Of a DNA stretch of 64,000 bases, positions 53,637 to 61,281 are shown piece by piece. The stretch spans positions 434,001 through 498,000 of the forward strand of contig NZ_JAASRW010000005.1 in NCBI RefSeq assembly GCF_011761355.1. Direction: 5' to 3'. The translations under genes and the position numbers were made by a program. Within the stretch, counting starts at the first letter, position 1, and the number at the start of each line of letters is the position of its first letter. The notes below the pieces were generated by a model. The model saw only the letters and a program-made list of their open reading frames with translations, was not told the DNA's origin and did not search any database. The DNA comes from Paenibacillus lupini (GTDB lineage: Bacteria > Bacillota > Bacilli > Paenibacillales > Paenibacillaceae).

Positions 53637-54311
53637 TTAGAAAAAATAGTTTGGCTGCTGAAAAAATCCGAATGGCTGCGGATACGGCTGCGGGTATTGC
53701 TGTGGATGATGTTGTGGTCCATAGGGGAATTGGGGGTAGGGCTGCTGTTCCTCCTGCTCACGGGGCATGGGCTGCGGCTGGCAATTGGCAGGTGGTCCAA
53801 TGAAGACTGTCTCAGTAATTGGCGCTAATGTTTCTTTGACCATCTGTTCGTTCAGGCAATAAGTATGGGCGAACACGCCAGGTGGGGTTAGGCGCAGCAT
53901 ATCGGATAACCCAATAAATTCGGGTACAGGAGCGTCAAAGATTGCAAGCAGATGAGTGTTATCGACTGTAGCGATTTCGTAATGCATCCAGCCTTGCGGG
54001 ATGTTGGCTACTTGGCCGGGTTGAATCGGGAAATTAAGCAATTGTTTGGTGAACGGGTTGATCAGCGATACGACAGCAGAACCCGAAATACAATACACAA
54101 GCTCGGTTGCGTTCTGATGGATATGCGGCTCAACAACATTTGATCTGCTGAGGTAAATATCAAGCAAAGATACGTTACCAAGTGTATTTAACTGTTCAAT
54201 CGACAATGTATTGATGAAGTTGCGGTTGTCTTTTTTGAAAGTTGTATTTTTGTTAACGTCATACCAAAACTGCACATTAGGGGAAGTGAAATCCATATAG
54301 GATACCGCCAC
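53637..54311 (-). CDS. Cupin-domain protein with Pro/Gln-rich tail
   Basis: The 224-residue protein has a single cupin (about residues 45-135): the metal-site strand VEPHIHQNATELVYCISGSA (first His pair and Glu) and the second motif IPQGWMHYEI. The last ~50 residues are rich in Pro, Gln and Tyr (QPYPQFPYGP, HHPQQYPQPYPQ). The start is GTG 54311 with GGAGAA upstream; an ATG six codons in is too far from it. It lies next to an oxalate-decarboxylase-like bicupin, and tails of this kind occur in spore-coat proteins, so coat association is possible but unproven. Confidence 0.8.
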   Translation of the reverse strand: MAVSYMDFTSPNVQFWYDVNKNTTFKKDNRNFINTLSIEQLNTLGNVSLLDIYLSRSNVVEPHIHQNATELVYCISGSAVVSLINPFTKQLLNFPIQPGQVANIPQGWMHYEIATVDNTHLLAIFDAPVPEFIGLSDMLRLTPPGVFAHTYCLNEQMVKETLAPITETVFIGPPANCQPQPMPREQEEQQPYPQFPYGPQHHPQQYPQPYPQPFGFFQQPNYFF

Positions 54312-54392
54312 TAGTTCTCCGCCTTTCTTATAAGGACATAAGGATTAAAGTCTAATGGGATATCCTATGCGTTCGCCCGGTATGACGTTCGT

Positions 54393-55631
54393 CTATTTCA
54401 GGTAAGACTTGCCTGGATACTTGACGACTGGCCACTTTTCCTTACGTAATGCATTCAATAATTCAGGTCCAACATGAAGGTTATCCCGCACAAGATCTTT
54501 TGGCGTAAGCGCCATCCATTGGTTCAGGGAAACATCCATAAAACGGTCGCTCTTGAACATTTCAAGGAACCATAAGGATTGATCACCAGTGTTCTGAATG
54601 TAATGCCCAAATGCAAATGGGACGTAGCCAACATCCCCAGCCCGATAATCAAATGTTCTGGCAGCTCCGTTGCCGGCAAATACAGTCATTCTTCCTTGTC
54701 CGGTCAAATAATACTGCCATTCGTCATTATTAGGATGCCAATGAAGCTCTCTCATTCCGCCAGGTTTGATCTCAACAAGTGCTGCGGCTATTGTCTTTGC
54801 AGCGTGGAAGTTGGTTGAATCGGCAATACGTACCGTACCGCCAGGGGTAACAATAGGTGTTTGCGCTAGAAGCCGATATTTGAAGCTTTGTGGAATGGTT
54901 CCGTATGGAGAGTGAACCTGCTGGCTTTCAAGTGATCCAGGTACTTCATCTTGAAAAATATAAAGCTGATCCGTTGGAATCGAATCAAAAGCGTTCTCTG
55001 GAACGCCAAAATTGGCACATAACACATCCTTTGGTGTATGTGCGAACCAATCGGAGATCGATAAGGTGTTCAGATCAGAGAATTTACCGTCGTCAAATAC
55101 AAGCAGGAACTCGCAGCCGTGCTCCAGCCCTTGAATGGAATGAGGCAATCCTGCTGGGAAAAACCACAAATCGCCTGCAGCAACGTCAGCAATAAAGTTA
55201 CGCCCATCCTGGTCAACGGAAGTAATTCTGGCGCTGCCCCAAATCATATACGCCCACTCGGACTGCTGATGCCAATGCAATTCACGTACACCGCCAGGTG
55301 TAAGGTACATATTTACGCCTGCAAGTGTTGTGGCGATTGGTAGTTCCCGTACTGTAATCTCACGCGACCAGCCGCCTTGGTTGAGCTGCATATGGGTATC
55401 GGAGAACGAAAATTTCAGGTTCGGCACAAGTCCGTTATCGGTCACTGGAGGCCGCAGCATATCGGGATTCTCCAAATCCCGCATAATATCTCGCGGGCCC
55501 AGATCAGGACCTCCGGCGTTATCGCTTGGCCGATATGGCTGAGGAACTGCAAAAGGCTCTTCTTGTCCATACTTCTTGTCAGGGGGAGCATTTGAAGCAT
55601 TGGAATTGCTGCCGGAATTGGAGTCGTTCAT
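54393..55631 (-). CDS. Oxalate decarboxylase-family bicupin
   Basis: The 412-residue protein is a bicupin closely following Bacillus OxdC/OxdD. Each half has the Mn-binding set: [14 protein letters not shown] in the first and [15 protein letters not shown] in the second. The flexible lid of the N-terminal active site, SENST in OxdC, reads S-D-L-N-T here (residues 185-189), so the key Glu is Asp. That Glu is important for decarboxylation over oxidation, so activity may differ. The N-terminus is an Asn/Ser/Pro-rich extension without a signal peptide. GGAGGG precedes the ATG. OxdD of B. subtilis is a spore-coat enzyme. Confidence 0.9.
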   Translation of the reverse strand: MNDSNSGSNSNASNAPPDKKYGQEEPFAVPQPYRPSDNAGGPDLGPRDIMRDLENPDMLRPPVTDNGLVPNLKFSFSDTHMQLNQGGWSREITVRELPIATTLAGVNMYLTPGGVRELHWHQQSEWAYMIWGSARITSVDQDGRNFIADVAAGDLWFFPAGLPHSIQGLEHGCEFLLVFDDGKFSDLNTLSISDWFAHTPKDVLCANFGVPENAFDSIPTDQLYIFQDEVPGSLESQQVHSPYGTIPQSFKYRLLAQTPIVTPGGTVRIADSTNFHAAKTIAAALVEIKPGGMRELHWHPNNDEWQYYLTGQGRMTVFAGNGAARTFDYRAGDVGYVPFAFGHYIQNTGDQSLWFLEMFKSDRFMDVSLNQWMALTPKDLVRDNLHVGPELLNALRKEKWPVVKYPGKSYLK

Positions 55632-55708
55632 ACCATTCCCTCCTCATTAAAGGCTATTCAAGCATGCATATGACAGCAGGGTTGGTTATTATGAGGCAGG
55701 CTGGCAGA

Positions 55709-55735
55709 AAAAAGCCGGGCAATCTGCCCGGCGGT
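55709..55735 (-). terminator. Intrinsic terminator of the pirin gene
   Basis: GCCGGGCA (55714-55721) pairs with TGCCCGGC (55725-55732). On the minus strand it is followed by a T run. Confidence 0.82.
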
Positions 55736-55742
55736 CATCGTT

Positions 55743-56624
55743 TTAGAAATCTGTAGATCCCATTTTTCCATCCTGGAAGTCCACAAAGGCTTGGAATACT
55801 TCTTGACGGCTATTCATCACAAACGGTCCTTGCTGAAAGACCGGCTCGTCAATAGGCTCACCGCTCAGGACTATGACAACGGTATCGTCCGTTAAGCCTT
55901 TAATCTCTATAGCGCCATCCATATTGGTGAAGAGAATGAAGTCGCCCTCAGCTGCTGCCCTGTCTCCATTGATGACAGCGCTGCCTTTCAGTACCATGGC
56001 TGCTGTATTGTAAGTCGCGGGAAGCTCGAAGCTGGCTTTGCCACCAGCTTTGAACGAGATATCGAACAGATTAACTGAAGTGAAGGTTTGGGCAGGGCCG
56101 GTTACGCCATTAAAGCTGCCGGCGATGACACGTACCGTGCCGCCGTCATCGGGAAGGTCGGCATATCCCATATCTGTTTTCAGAAGCTCCTGATATTTTG
56201 GCGGATGCATTTTGTGCGCGCGGGGGAGATTGACCCACAGCTGAATCATTTGGAACAAACCGCCGCGCTCGGAGAAGCTTTTCTCATGATACTCCTTGTG
56301 CAGCAATCCGGAGCCTGCCGTCATCCATTGCACATCGCCGGGGCCGATAATGCCATGGTTTCCTTTGTTGTCATGATGCTCGACATACCCTTCATAAGCA
56401 ATCGTTACCGTCTCGAAGCCGCGGTGCGGATGTGCGCCAACGCCTTTAACTTGAGTGCTTGGAGGGAATACGAACGGCGCATTATAATCCATCAGAATGA
56501 AAGGACTGAAGCGCTGGCCGAAGTTCGTGCCTCCTGGAAAATAGTTGGATACCCGGAAGCCGTCGCCGACCATATGGACCGGAGGTCCTTGAAATACGCC
56601 TTCTACTGCACGAAATGTTGTCAT
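55743..56624 (-). CDS. Pirin-family protein
   Basis: The 293-residue protein is a pirin-type bicupin. The N-terminal cupin has the metal motif AHPHRGFETVTIAYEGYVEHHD and GDVQWMTAGSGLLHKEYHEK (each broken here by the next strand). The pirin C-terminal domain contains LFDISFKAGGKASFELP. Pirins bind Fe and may act as quercetinase-like dioxygenases or regulators. I chose ATG 56624, 10 bases after AAAGGGG; an in-frame TTG at 56630 is too close to it. It is a one-gene unit reading away from the TOMM cluster. Confidence 0.9.
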   Translation of the reverse strand: MTTFRAVEGVFQGPPVHMVGDGFRVSNYFPGGTNFGQRFSPFILMDYNAPFVFPPSTQVKGVGAHPHRGFETVTIAYEGYVEHHDNKGNHGIIGPGDVQWMTAGSGLLHKEYHEKSFSERGGLFQMIQLWVNLPRAHKMHPPKYQELLKTDMGYADLPDDGGTVRVIAGSFNGVTGPAQTFTSVNLFDISFKAGGKASFELPATYNTAAMVLKGSAVINGDRAAAEGDFILFTNMDGAIEIKGLTDDTVVIVLSGEPIDEPVFQQGPFVMNSRQEVFQAFVDFQDGKMGSTDF

Positions 56625-56750
56625 GATCAAAGCACCCCTTTATCTGAATGTTGTTGATTAGTGATTATCTTAAAATAAAGATACTATAAAAAAGTAAGTA
56701 TGTAAAGAGGAGCCTAAACAAAAGAGACGCTAATCATAATAATACTAGGC

Positions 56751-56791
56751 AGGCTGACAAAAAGGTTAGACCTTTTTGCAGCCTTTTTTTG
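56751..56791 (+). terminator. Terminator without an obvious upstream gene
   Basis: AGGCTGACAAAAAGG (56751-56765) pairs with CCTTTTTGCAGCCT (56771-56784, one bulge), then a T run. It points to plus-strand transcription, but the only gene upstream is on the minus strand. The 342-base gap 56625-56966 contains no ORF I can support. An AT-rich block at 56660-56695 probably holds the pirin promoter. A small hairpin GCTAG-N5-CTAGC lies at about 56828-56842. Confidence 0.65.
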
Positions 56792-56966
56792 TGCTTCACT
56801 TTTACTCTAGGCAAGTAGGTGAATGGGCTAGTAACACTAGCGGAGGTTTTTTCATACGTATATCTCATGAACGATTATCGGCATATGACCAGTTTGGGCT
56901 GTTCTCATTTGCATCTTTGTGGATGCTGGTGATCATCACATGAACATATAACGGAGGCTTACTAAG

Positions 56967-57221
56967 ATGAATGAATTTAAGAACAACCTTCAAAATTTGA
57001 ATACGGATGCGTTTAAAGCGAGCGGTATGAAGCCGAATGCGGGTCAAGGTCAAGTGGATCCTAATAATGCGCGTCTATGTATCGGCTTTTGCATCGGCTT
57101 TTGCGTCGGATTTTGTTCTTGCGGAGGTTGTGGAGGTTGTGCTAGATGTGGAGGCTTTGGCGGCTGCGCACGTTGTGGTGGTGGCTGTGCCCGTTGCGGC
57201 GGCTGTGCCCGTTGTCGTTAA
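56967..57221 (+). CDS. Heterocycloanthracin/sonorensin-type TOMM precursor peptide
   Basis: The 84-residue peptide has a polar leader (residues 1-36, MNEFKNNLQNLNTDAFKASG and onward to NNAR) and a Cys/Gly-rich core. The core starts with a period-4 stretch (Cys38, 42, 46, 50 in C-x-G-F units) and then has period-3 cysteines (52, 55, 58, 61, 67, 70, 74, 77, 80, 83), mostly C-G-G or C-A-R units. That makes 14 Cys and one Ser (51). Phe64 sits where the period-3 pattern would place a Cys. Such cores are turned into thiazoles and oxazoles by YcaO/SagB enzymes, encoded just downstream. GGAGG precedes the ATG. A metal-binding protein is the alternative but fits the neighbours less well. Confidence 0.9.
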   Translation: MNEFKNNLQNLNTDAFKASGMKPNAGQGQVDPNNARLCIGFCIGFCVGFCSCGGCGGCARCGGFGGCARCGGGCARCGGCARCR

Positions 57222-57252
57222 AAGTTATCTATTGAATGTAAATACAGGTTCA

Positions 57253-57295
57253 AGACATCTCTGCAAACGCTTTTGGTTTGCAGAGGTGTCTTTCT
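57253..57295 (+). terminator. Attenuator-like hairpin between precursor and enzyme genes
   Basis: Bases 57253-57268 pair with 57276-57291 (16 bp, one T-G pair) around a 7-base loop, then TTTC. Partial termination here would keep precursor mRNA in excess over the enzyme mRNA. Confidence 0.65.
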
Positions 57296-57392
57296 ATGCA
57301 TGTGCGGGCATGACGGACAAGTGGCCTTACATACCTTTATTAAGGAAGTCATGTGACGAATAGTTAGATTTCATAAAAAGGAGGAATGAAAT

Positions 57393-59288
57393 TTGGATCC
57401 TTCCACGCGTCTTAAAGTGAGAGGCGATACTTTTTTTCTCCCCAGCTCGGACGGAAGTGTCTTTTTCCGCAACAATATTGGTTCATTTCGGATGGAAGGC
57501 AGCACCATTGATCAATGGATAGAAAAGTTAATACCTGTATTTAATGGTGAGCATACGATGCATGATTTAACGGATGGATTACCAGAACAACACCGTAATC
57601 ATGTTTATGAGATTGCAAAAGTATTGTATGCGAACGGTTATGTCCAAGATGTAAGCCAGGATCGTCCGCATCAGCTGCAAGAGAGTATCGTTAAGAAATA
57701 TAATTCACAAATTGAATTCCTGGACAGCTTTGACGGGTCAGGTGCATTCCGGTTTCAATTGTATCGTCAGTCCAGCGTGCTTGTCGTTGGAACTGGCACT
57801 TTTTTGGTTTCTCTTGTCAAGTCATTATTTGAATCCGGCATGCCGCAATTCCACTTTCTAGGCTTGAACATGGAAACGGCGAATCGAACACGGATTTGGG
57901 AGCTGGAGCAGTATTATCGGAGGTTTGATTCAGAGGTCAAGGTGGACGAGATCAGCTTGCCGAATAATGCGGTTGTGGATTGGACTTCGATCGTAGAGCC
58001 ATATGATGCCGTATTGTTCGTCTCGGATCAAGATGGAGAACCGGAGCTAAGATTACTTAATGAAAGTTGCCGACAAAAAAACAAGGTTCTATTGCTGGCA
58101 GTTATTTTTGAGCAAGCTGGTCTAGCGGTTCCGCTTTCGTATTCTAACTCGGAGGGTGATTGGGAATCAGCATGGCGCAGAGTCCATCATTCTGCGATTT
58201 ATAAGGATACAGATTTGCATACGGCTTCGCCTGTTGCGGAAGCGCTGCTCGCTAATGTAATCGTCTTCGAATGGTTGAAAACAGCAGCAGAAGTAACAAA
58301 AATAGAGAAAAATAATAAACTGTTTCTACTTAATTTAGAGACGTTGGAAGGGAATTGGCATTCGTTTCTTTCCCATCCATTCGCTCATGGTCACCGATTC
58401 ATTGAGAGGATCGAAGATATCGAGCTGCAAGCGGGAACGGATGCAGAGAAACGAGTTTCAAGTGAATTGCTGCCTTTCTTCAGTCAGCTAACGTCAACGG
58501 AGACAGGCATTTTCCATATTTGGGAGGAAGGGGAGCTAAGACAACTTCCGCTTTCGCAGTGCCGTGTTCAGCCTGTTGATCCACTGTCAGTTGGCCCAGC
58601 GCTTCTTCTTCCTGAAATGATTTGCAATGGTTATAAGCATGAAGAGGCACGAAGGGAAGCGGGTCTTCGTGGAATCGAGGCTTACGTGTCGCATATGAAT
58701 TTTGATGAGATTGTCAGCGTAGGCGCGGGCGAGACGATCCAGGAAGGCGTTTGCCGCGCTTTGCAAAAGTATTTAATGAATGCACGGATAAAGCTGTATG
58801 AGACTCAAGAACCGTCAATCACGCCGGTGAAGCTGAGTGATGTAAGTGATGAAAGATGCCGTTATTATATAAATGCTCTAACAACGATGCAAGGGGCACC
58901 AACGTTTGGACGGGGGAAGGACGTATTAGGTTTTCCAATTGTATGGTTGCATGCGAATGACCGGTGGTATGATGCCGCCGATCTCAATGTAACCAGGGCA
59001 CTTCGGAGCGTATTAATGACTGCCCTGTTTGATGCTCAAAACAAAGCTGATCTAATTGCGGGGAAAGTGCATCATGTTGCAGTAAATATAAAAGAATCCA
59101 GTATGGACTCTATTTCGATACCCGCATGTGATCCATTCGAGCATCGAGAGGTTCTGCAGATGGCCGTGCAGCAATTAAATCGCATCCACAAGCGTTTGCA
59201 CGTATTTGACTTAACGCCAGAACCTTTCTTGAGAGAGGGACTGGCGGGCGTATACGGCGTCTCGCTCCGAGAGGTGGTTGAAGAATGA
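57393..59288 (+). CDS. Putative thiazole-containing bacteriocin maturation protein (ThiF-like)
   Basis: The 631-residue protein matches the layout of the maturation protein found in heterocycloanthracin clusters (family known as ocin_ThiF_like). Its N-terminal ~100 residues (STRLKVRGDTFFLPSSDGSV, through KVLYANGYVQDV) look like the leader-binding winged-helix part. The region 125-300 resembles a ThiF/E1-like Rossmann domain (SVLVVGTGTFLVSLVKSLFE). The Gly-rich loop is degenerate and no adenylation cysteines are obvious. The C-terminal half has a stretch VSVGAGETIQEGVCRALQKY that recalls YcaO-like partner domains. The start is TTG 57393, 8 bases after AAAAGGAGG. The YcaO gene overlaps its end by 4 bases. 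Confidence 0.85.
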   Translation: MDPSTRLKVRGDTFFLPSSDGSVFFRNNIGSFRMEGSTIDQWIEKLIPVFNGEHTMHDLTDGLPEQHRNHVYEIAKVLYANGYVQDVSQDRPHQLQESIVKKYNSQIEFLDSFDGSGAFRFQLYRQSSVLVVGTGTFLVSLVKSLFESGMPQFHFLGLNMETANRTRIWELEQYYRRFDSEVKVDEISLPNNAVVDWTSIVEPYDAVLFVSDQDGEPELRLLNESCRQKNKVLLLAVIFEQAGLAVPLSYSNSEGDWESAWRRVHHSAIYKDTDLHTASPVAEALLANVIVFEWLKTAAEVTKIEKNNKLFLLNLETLEGNWHSFLSHPFAHGHRFIERIEDIELQAGTDAEKRVSSELLPFFSQLTSTETGIFHIWEEGELRQLPLSQCRVQPVDPLSVGPALLLPEMICNGYKHEEARREAGLRGIEAYVSHMNFDEIVSVGAGETIQEGVCRALQKYLMNARIKLYETQEPSITPVKLSDVSDERCRYYINALTTMQGAPTFGRGKDVLGFPIVWLHANDRWYDAADLNVTRALRSVLMTALFDAQNKADLIAGKVHHVAVNIKESSMDSISIPACDPFEHREVLQMAVQQLNRIHKRLHVFDLTPEPFLREGLAGVYGVSLREVVEE

Positions 59289-61225
59289 GCGCTATTGTGG
59301 CGATTGTAGGCGTAGGTCAGCTTGCGGACTATGTAAACGATATTTTATCCGCAAGTTGTCAGCTTGTAAGAGTGAATGAACTGGCTTCCGAGTTGCCAGA
59401 AACGACTGAACTTGCGCTCGTGCTTAGTGATGGCAACGATGCTTCCTCTCATCTTTTCGCAGAGGATGTTTTCAAGAAATCGGGTATTCCGTGGTTGCGC
59501 GGGTTTGTCGCATTTGGTGAAGGCGTTATTGGTCCGCTTGTCGTTCATGGGAAGGCAGGCTGCTCGCAATGCGCCGATCTGCGGCGTTTAATGGCTGGAA
59601 ATGATCGAAAGGACATGTGGGAGCTGCAGCATTTGTTCATGCATGGAGAAGTTTTCCCCGATATTTGGTCTTCTCGCAGCGGACTATTGTATATGGCTCA
59701 TCTTATTGCAGCAGAAGCCCACAGCTTTCTTATCCGTCATACGTCTCATCTTGAAAATCATATTAAGCTCATACACTTGCAAACGCTCAACAGCTCGGCT
59801 CATTTTTTTTTACCGGATCCGCAGTGTACCGTATGTGGGGAAATACCGGATGACACCGCGACAGCTTCGCAAATACAGCTGCAGTCCAGCCCGAAAATCA
59901 GTGAAAACAGCTACCGCACCCGTTCAATGGTTGAGTTGAAGGCGGTTCTTTCCCATGATTATCTGGACAATCGCAGCGGCCTTTTGAACGGAAAAATGAT
60001 TGACCTTATATCGCCATTTGCCGACGCCAGCATCATTTTACCGATGTTCTCAGGGGATGAAGGCTGCGCGGGGCGCACGAATTCTTTCGAGGACAGTGAA
60101 ATGACAGCGATATTGGAAGGATTGGAACGTTATTGCGGCATCTCGCCGCGAGGGAAGAAGACAGCGGTTCATGACAGTTTCAATCATTTAACAGAGATTG
60201 CGCTGGACCCCTCTCGAGTAGGAACACATGACAAGGCGCAGTATGAGCGGCCTGATTTTCCGTTTCAACCCTTTGATCCAAGCAGGAAAATCGATTGGGT
60301 GTGGGGGTATTCGTTCTTGCGGGAGAAGCCGATCCTCGTGCCAGAACTGCTCGCTTATTACAGCTCCGGCTGCGGTCACGGCTTTGTATATGAAACCTCG
60401 AATGGCTGCGCTATAGGAGGAAGCTTGGAGGAAGCTGTATTTTACGGGATATTGGAGGTTGTGGAACGGGATTCTTTTCTAATGACGTGGTATGCGCAGC
60501 TGCCTCTCGCTCCATTAGATCCCTATTCCACGGGTGATCTTGAAATGAACTTAATGGTCCAGCGACTGCGCGATGTCTTCGGTTATGATGTGCATGTGTT
60601 CGATTCGACGATGGAGCACGGCATTCCAAGCGTGTGGGTGCTTGCCAAAAACAGAACAAATCAAGGCATAAATATGATTTGCGCCGCAGGGGCGCATCTT
60701 GATCCCGTGAGGGCGGCAAAAGGCGCGATTCATGAGATAGCGGGCATGCTGCTTGCGTTTAACGAAAAGTTGGAGGAGAACCGCGGGCAATATCAACAAA
60801 TGCTGCATGATCCTTTTCTCGTTCGGCAAATGGATGATCACTCCATGTTGTACGGCTTGAAGGAAGCAGAGGAACGTCTGAATTTCCTGCTCGCTAATGA
60901 TCGTCCGGTCCTCTCGTTTAAAGAAGCTTTTAAACCAAGGGCGAAGCATGCGGATTTAAAAGATGAATTAAACATGTTGATCAAAACTTTCAGTAACCTG
61001 AATCTGGAGGTAATTGTTGTTAATCAATCAACCCCAGAGACGCTGAGAAATGGACTTCATTGTGTGAAGGTGCTCATTCCCGGCATGCTTCCCATGACGT
61101 TTGGTCAACACCTTGTCCGCTTGACTGGACTGGAGCGGGTACTGCGAATACCAGCAGAGCTGGGCTATGTAAAGGAGCAGCTTAAACAAGAACAACTTAA
61201 TTGTCATCCGCATCCGTTTCCGTAG
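59285..61225 (+). CDS. TOMM YcaO cyclodehydratase fused to an E1-like leader-binding domain
   Basis: The 646-residue protein has an E1-like N-terminal part (about residues 1-200) with four zinc-type cysteines in C-x2-C pairs (Cys93/96 and Cys181/184). A YcaO domain follows (about 215-640). YcaO ATP-site motifs are visible: FEDSEMTAILEGLERYCGI, SLEEAVFYGILEVVERDSF and AAGAHLDPVRAAKGAIHEIA. The protein ends in P-H-P-F-P (residues 642-646), the PxPxP tail typical of azoline-forming YcaO enzymes. It should use ATP to cyclise Cys/Ser side chains of the precursor at 56967. Its ATG overlaps the preceding stop codon (ATGA). Confidence 0.92.
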   Translation: MSAIVAIVGVGQLADYVNDILSASCQLVRVNELASELPETTELALVLSDGNDASSHLFAEDVFKKSGIPWLRGFVAFGEGVIGPLVVHGKAGCSQCADLRRLMAGNDRKDMWELQHLFMHGEVFPDIWSSRSGLLYMAHLIAAEAHSFLIRHTSHLENHIKLIHLQTLNSSAHFFLPDPQCTVCGEIPDDTATASQIQLQSSPKISENSYRTRSMVELKAVLSHDYLDNRSGLLNGKMIDLISPFADASIILPMFSGDEGCAGRTNSFEDSEMTAILEGLERYCGISPRGKKTAVHDSFNHLTEIALDPSRVGTHDKAQYERPDFPFQPFDPSRKIDWVWGYSFLREKPILVPELLAYYSSGCGHGFVYETSNGCAIGGSLEEAVFYGILEVVERDSFLMTWYAQLPLAPLDPYSTGDLEMNLMVQRLRDVFGYDVHVFDSTMEHGIPSVWVLAKNRTNQGINMICAAGAHLDPVRAAKGAIHEIAGMLLAFNEKLEENRGQYQQMLHDPFLVRQMDDHSMLYGLKEAEERLNFLLANDRPVLSFKEAFKPRAKHADLKDELNMLIKTFSNLNLEVIVVNQSTPETLRNGLHCVKVLIPGMLPMTFGQHLVRLTGLERVLRIPAELGYVKEQLKQEQLNCHPHPFP

Positions 61226-61281
61226 GTGTTTCTTCTCGTGTACGCTTTTTTTCCTTGTACTGGAACTTAGGAGGAGGAGAA

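Noticed and set aside
56967..57221. Reading the Cys-rich peptide as a metallothionein
   Set aside because: The leader/core layout and the adjacent YcaO, ThiF-like and SagB genes fit a TOMM precursor much better.
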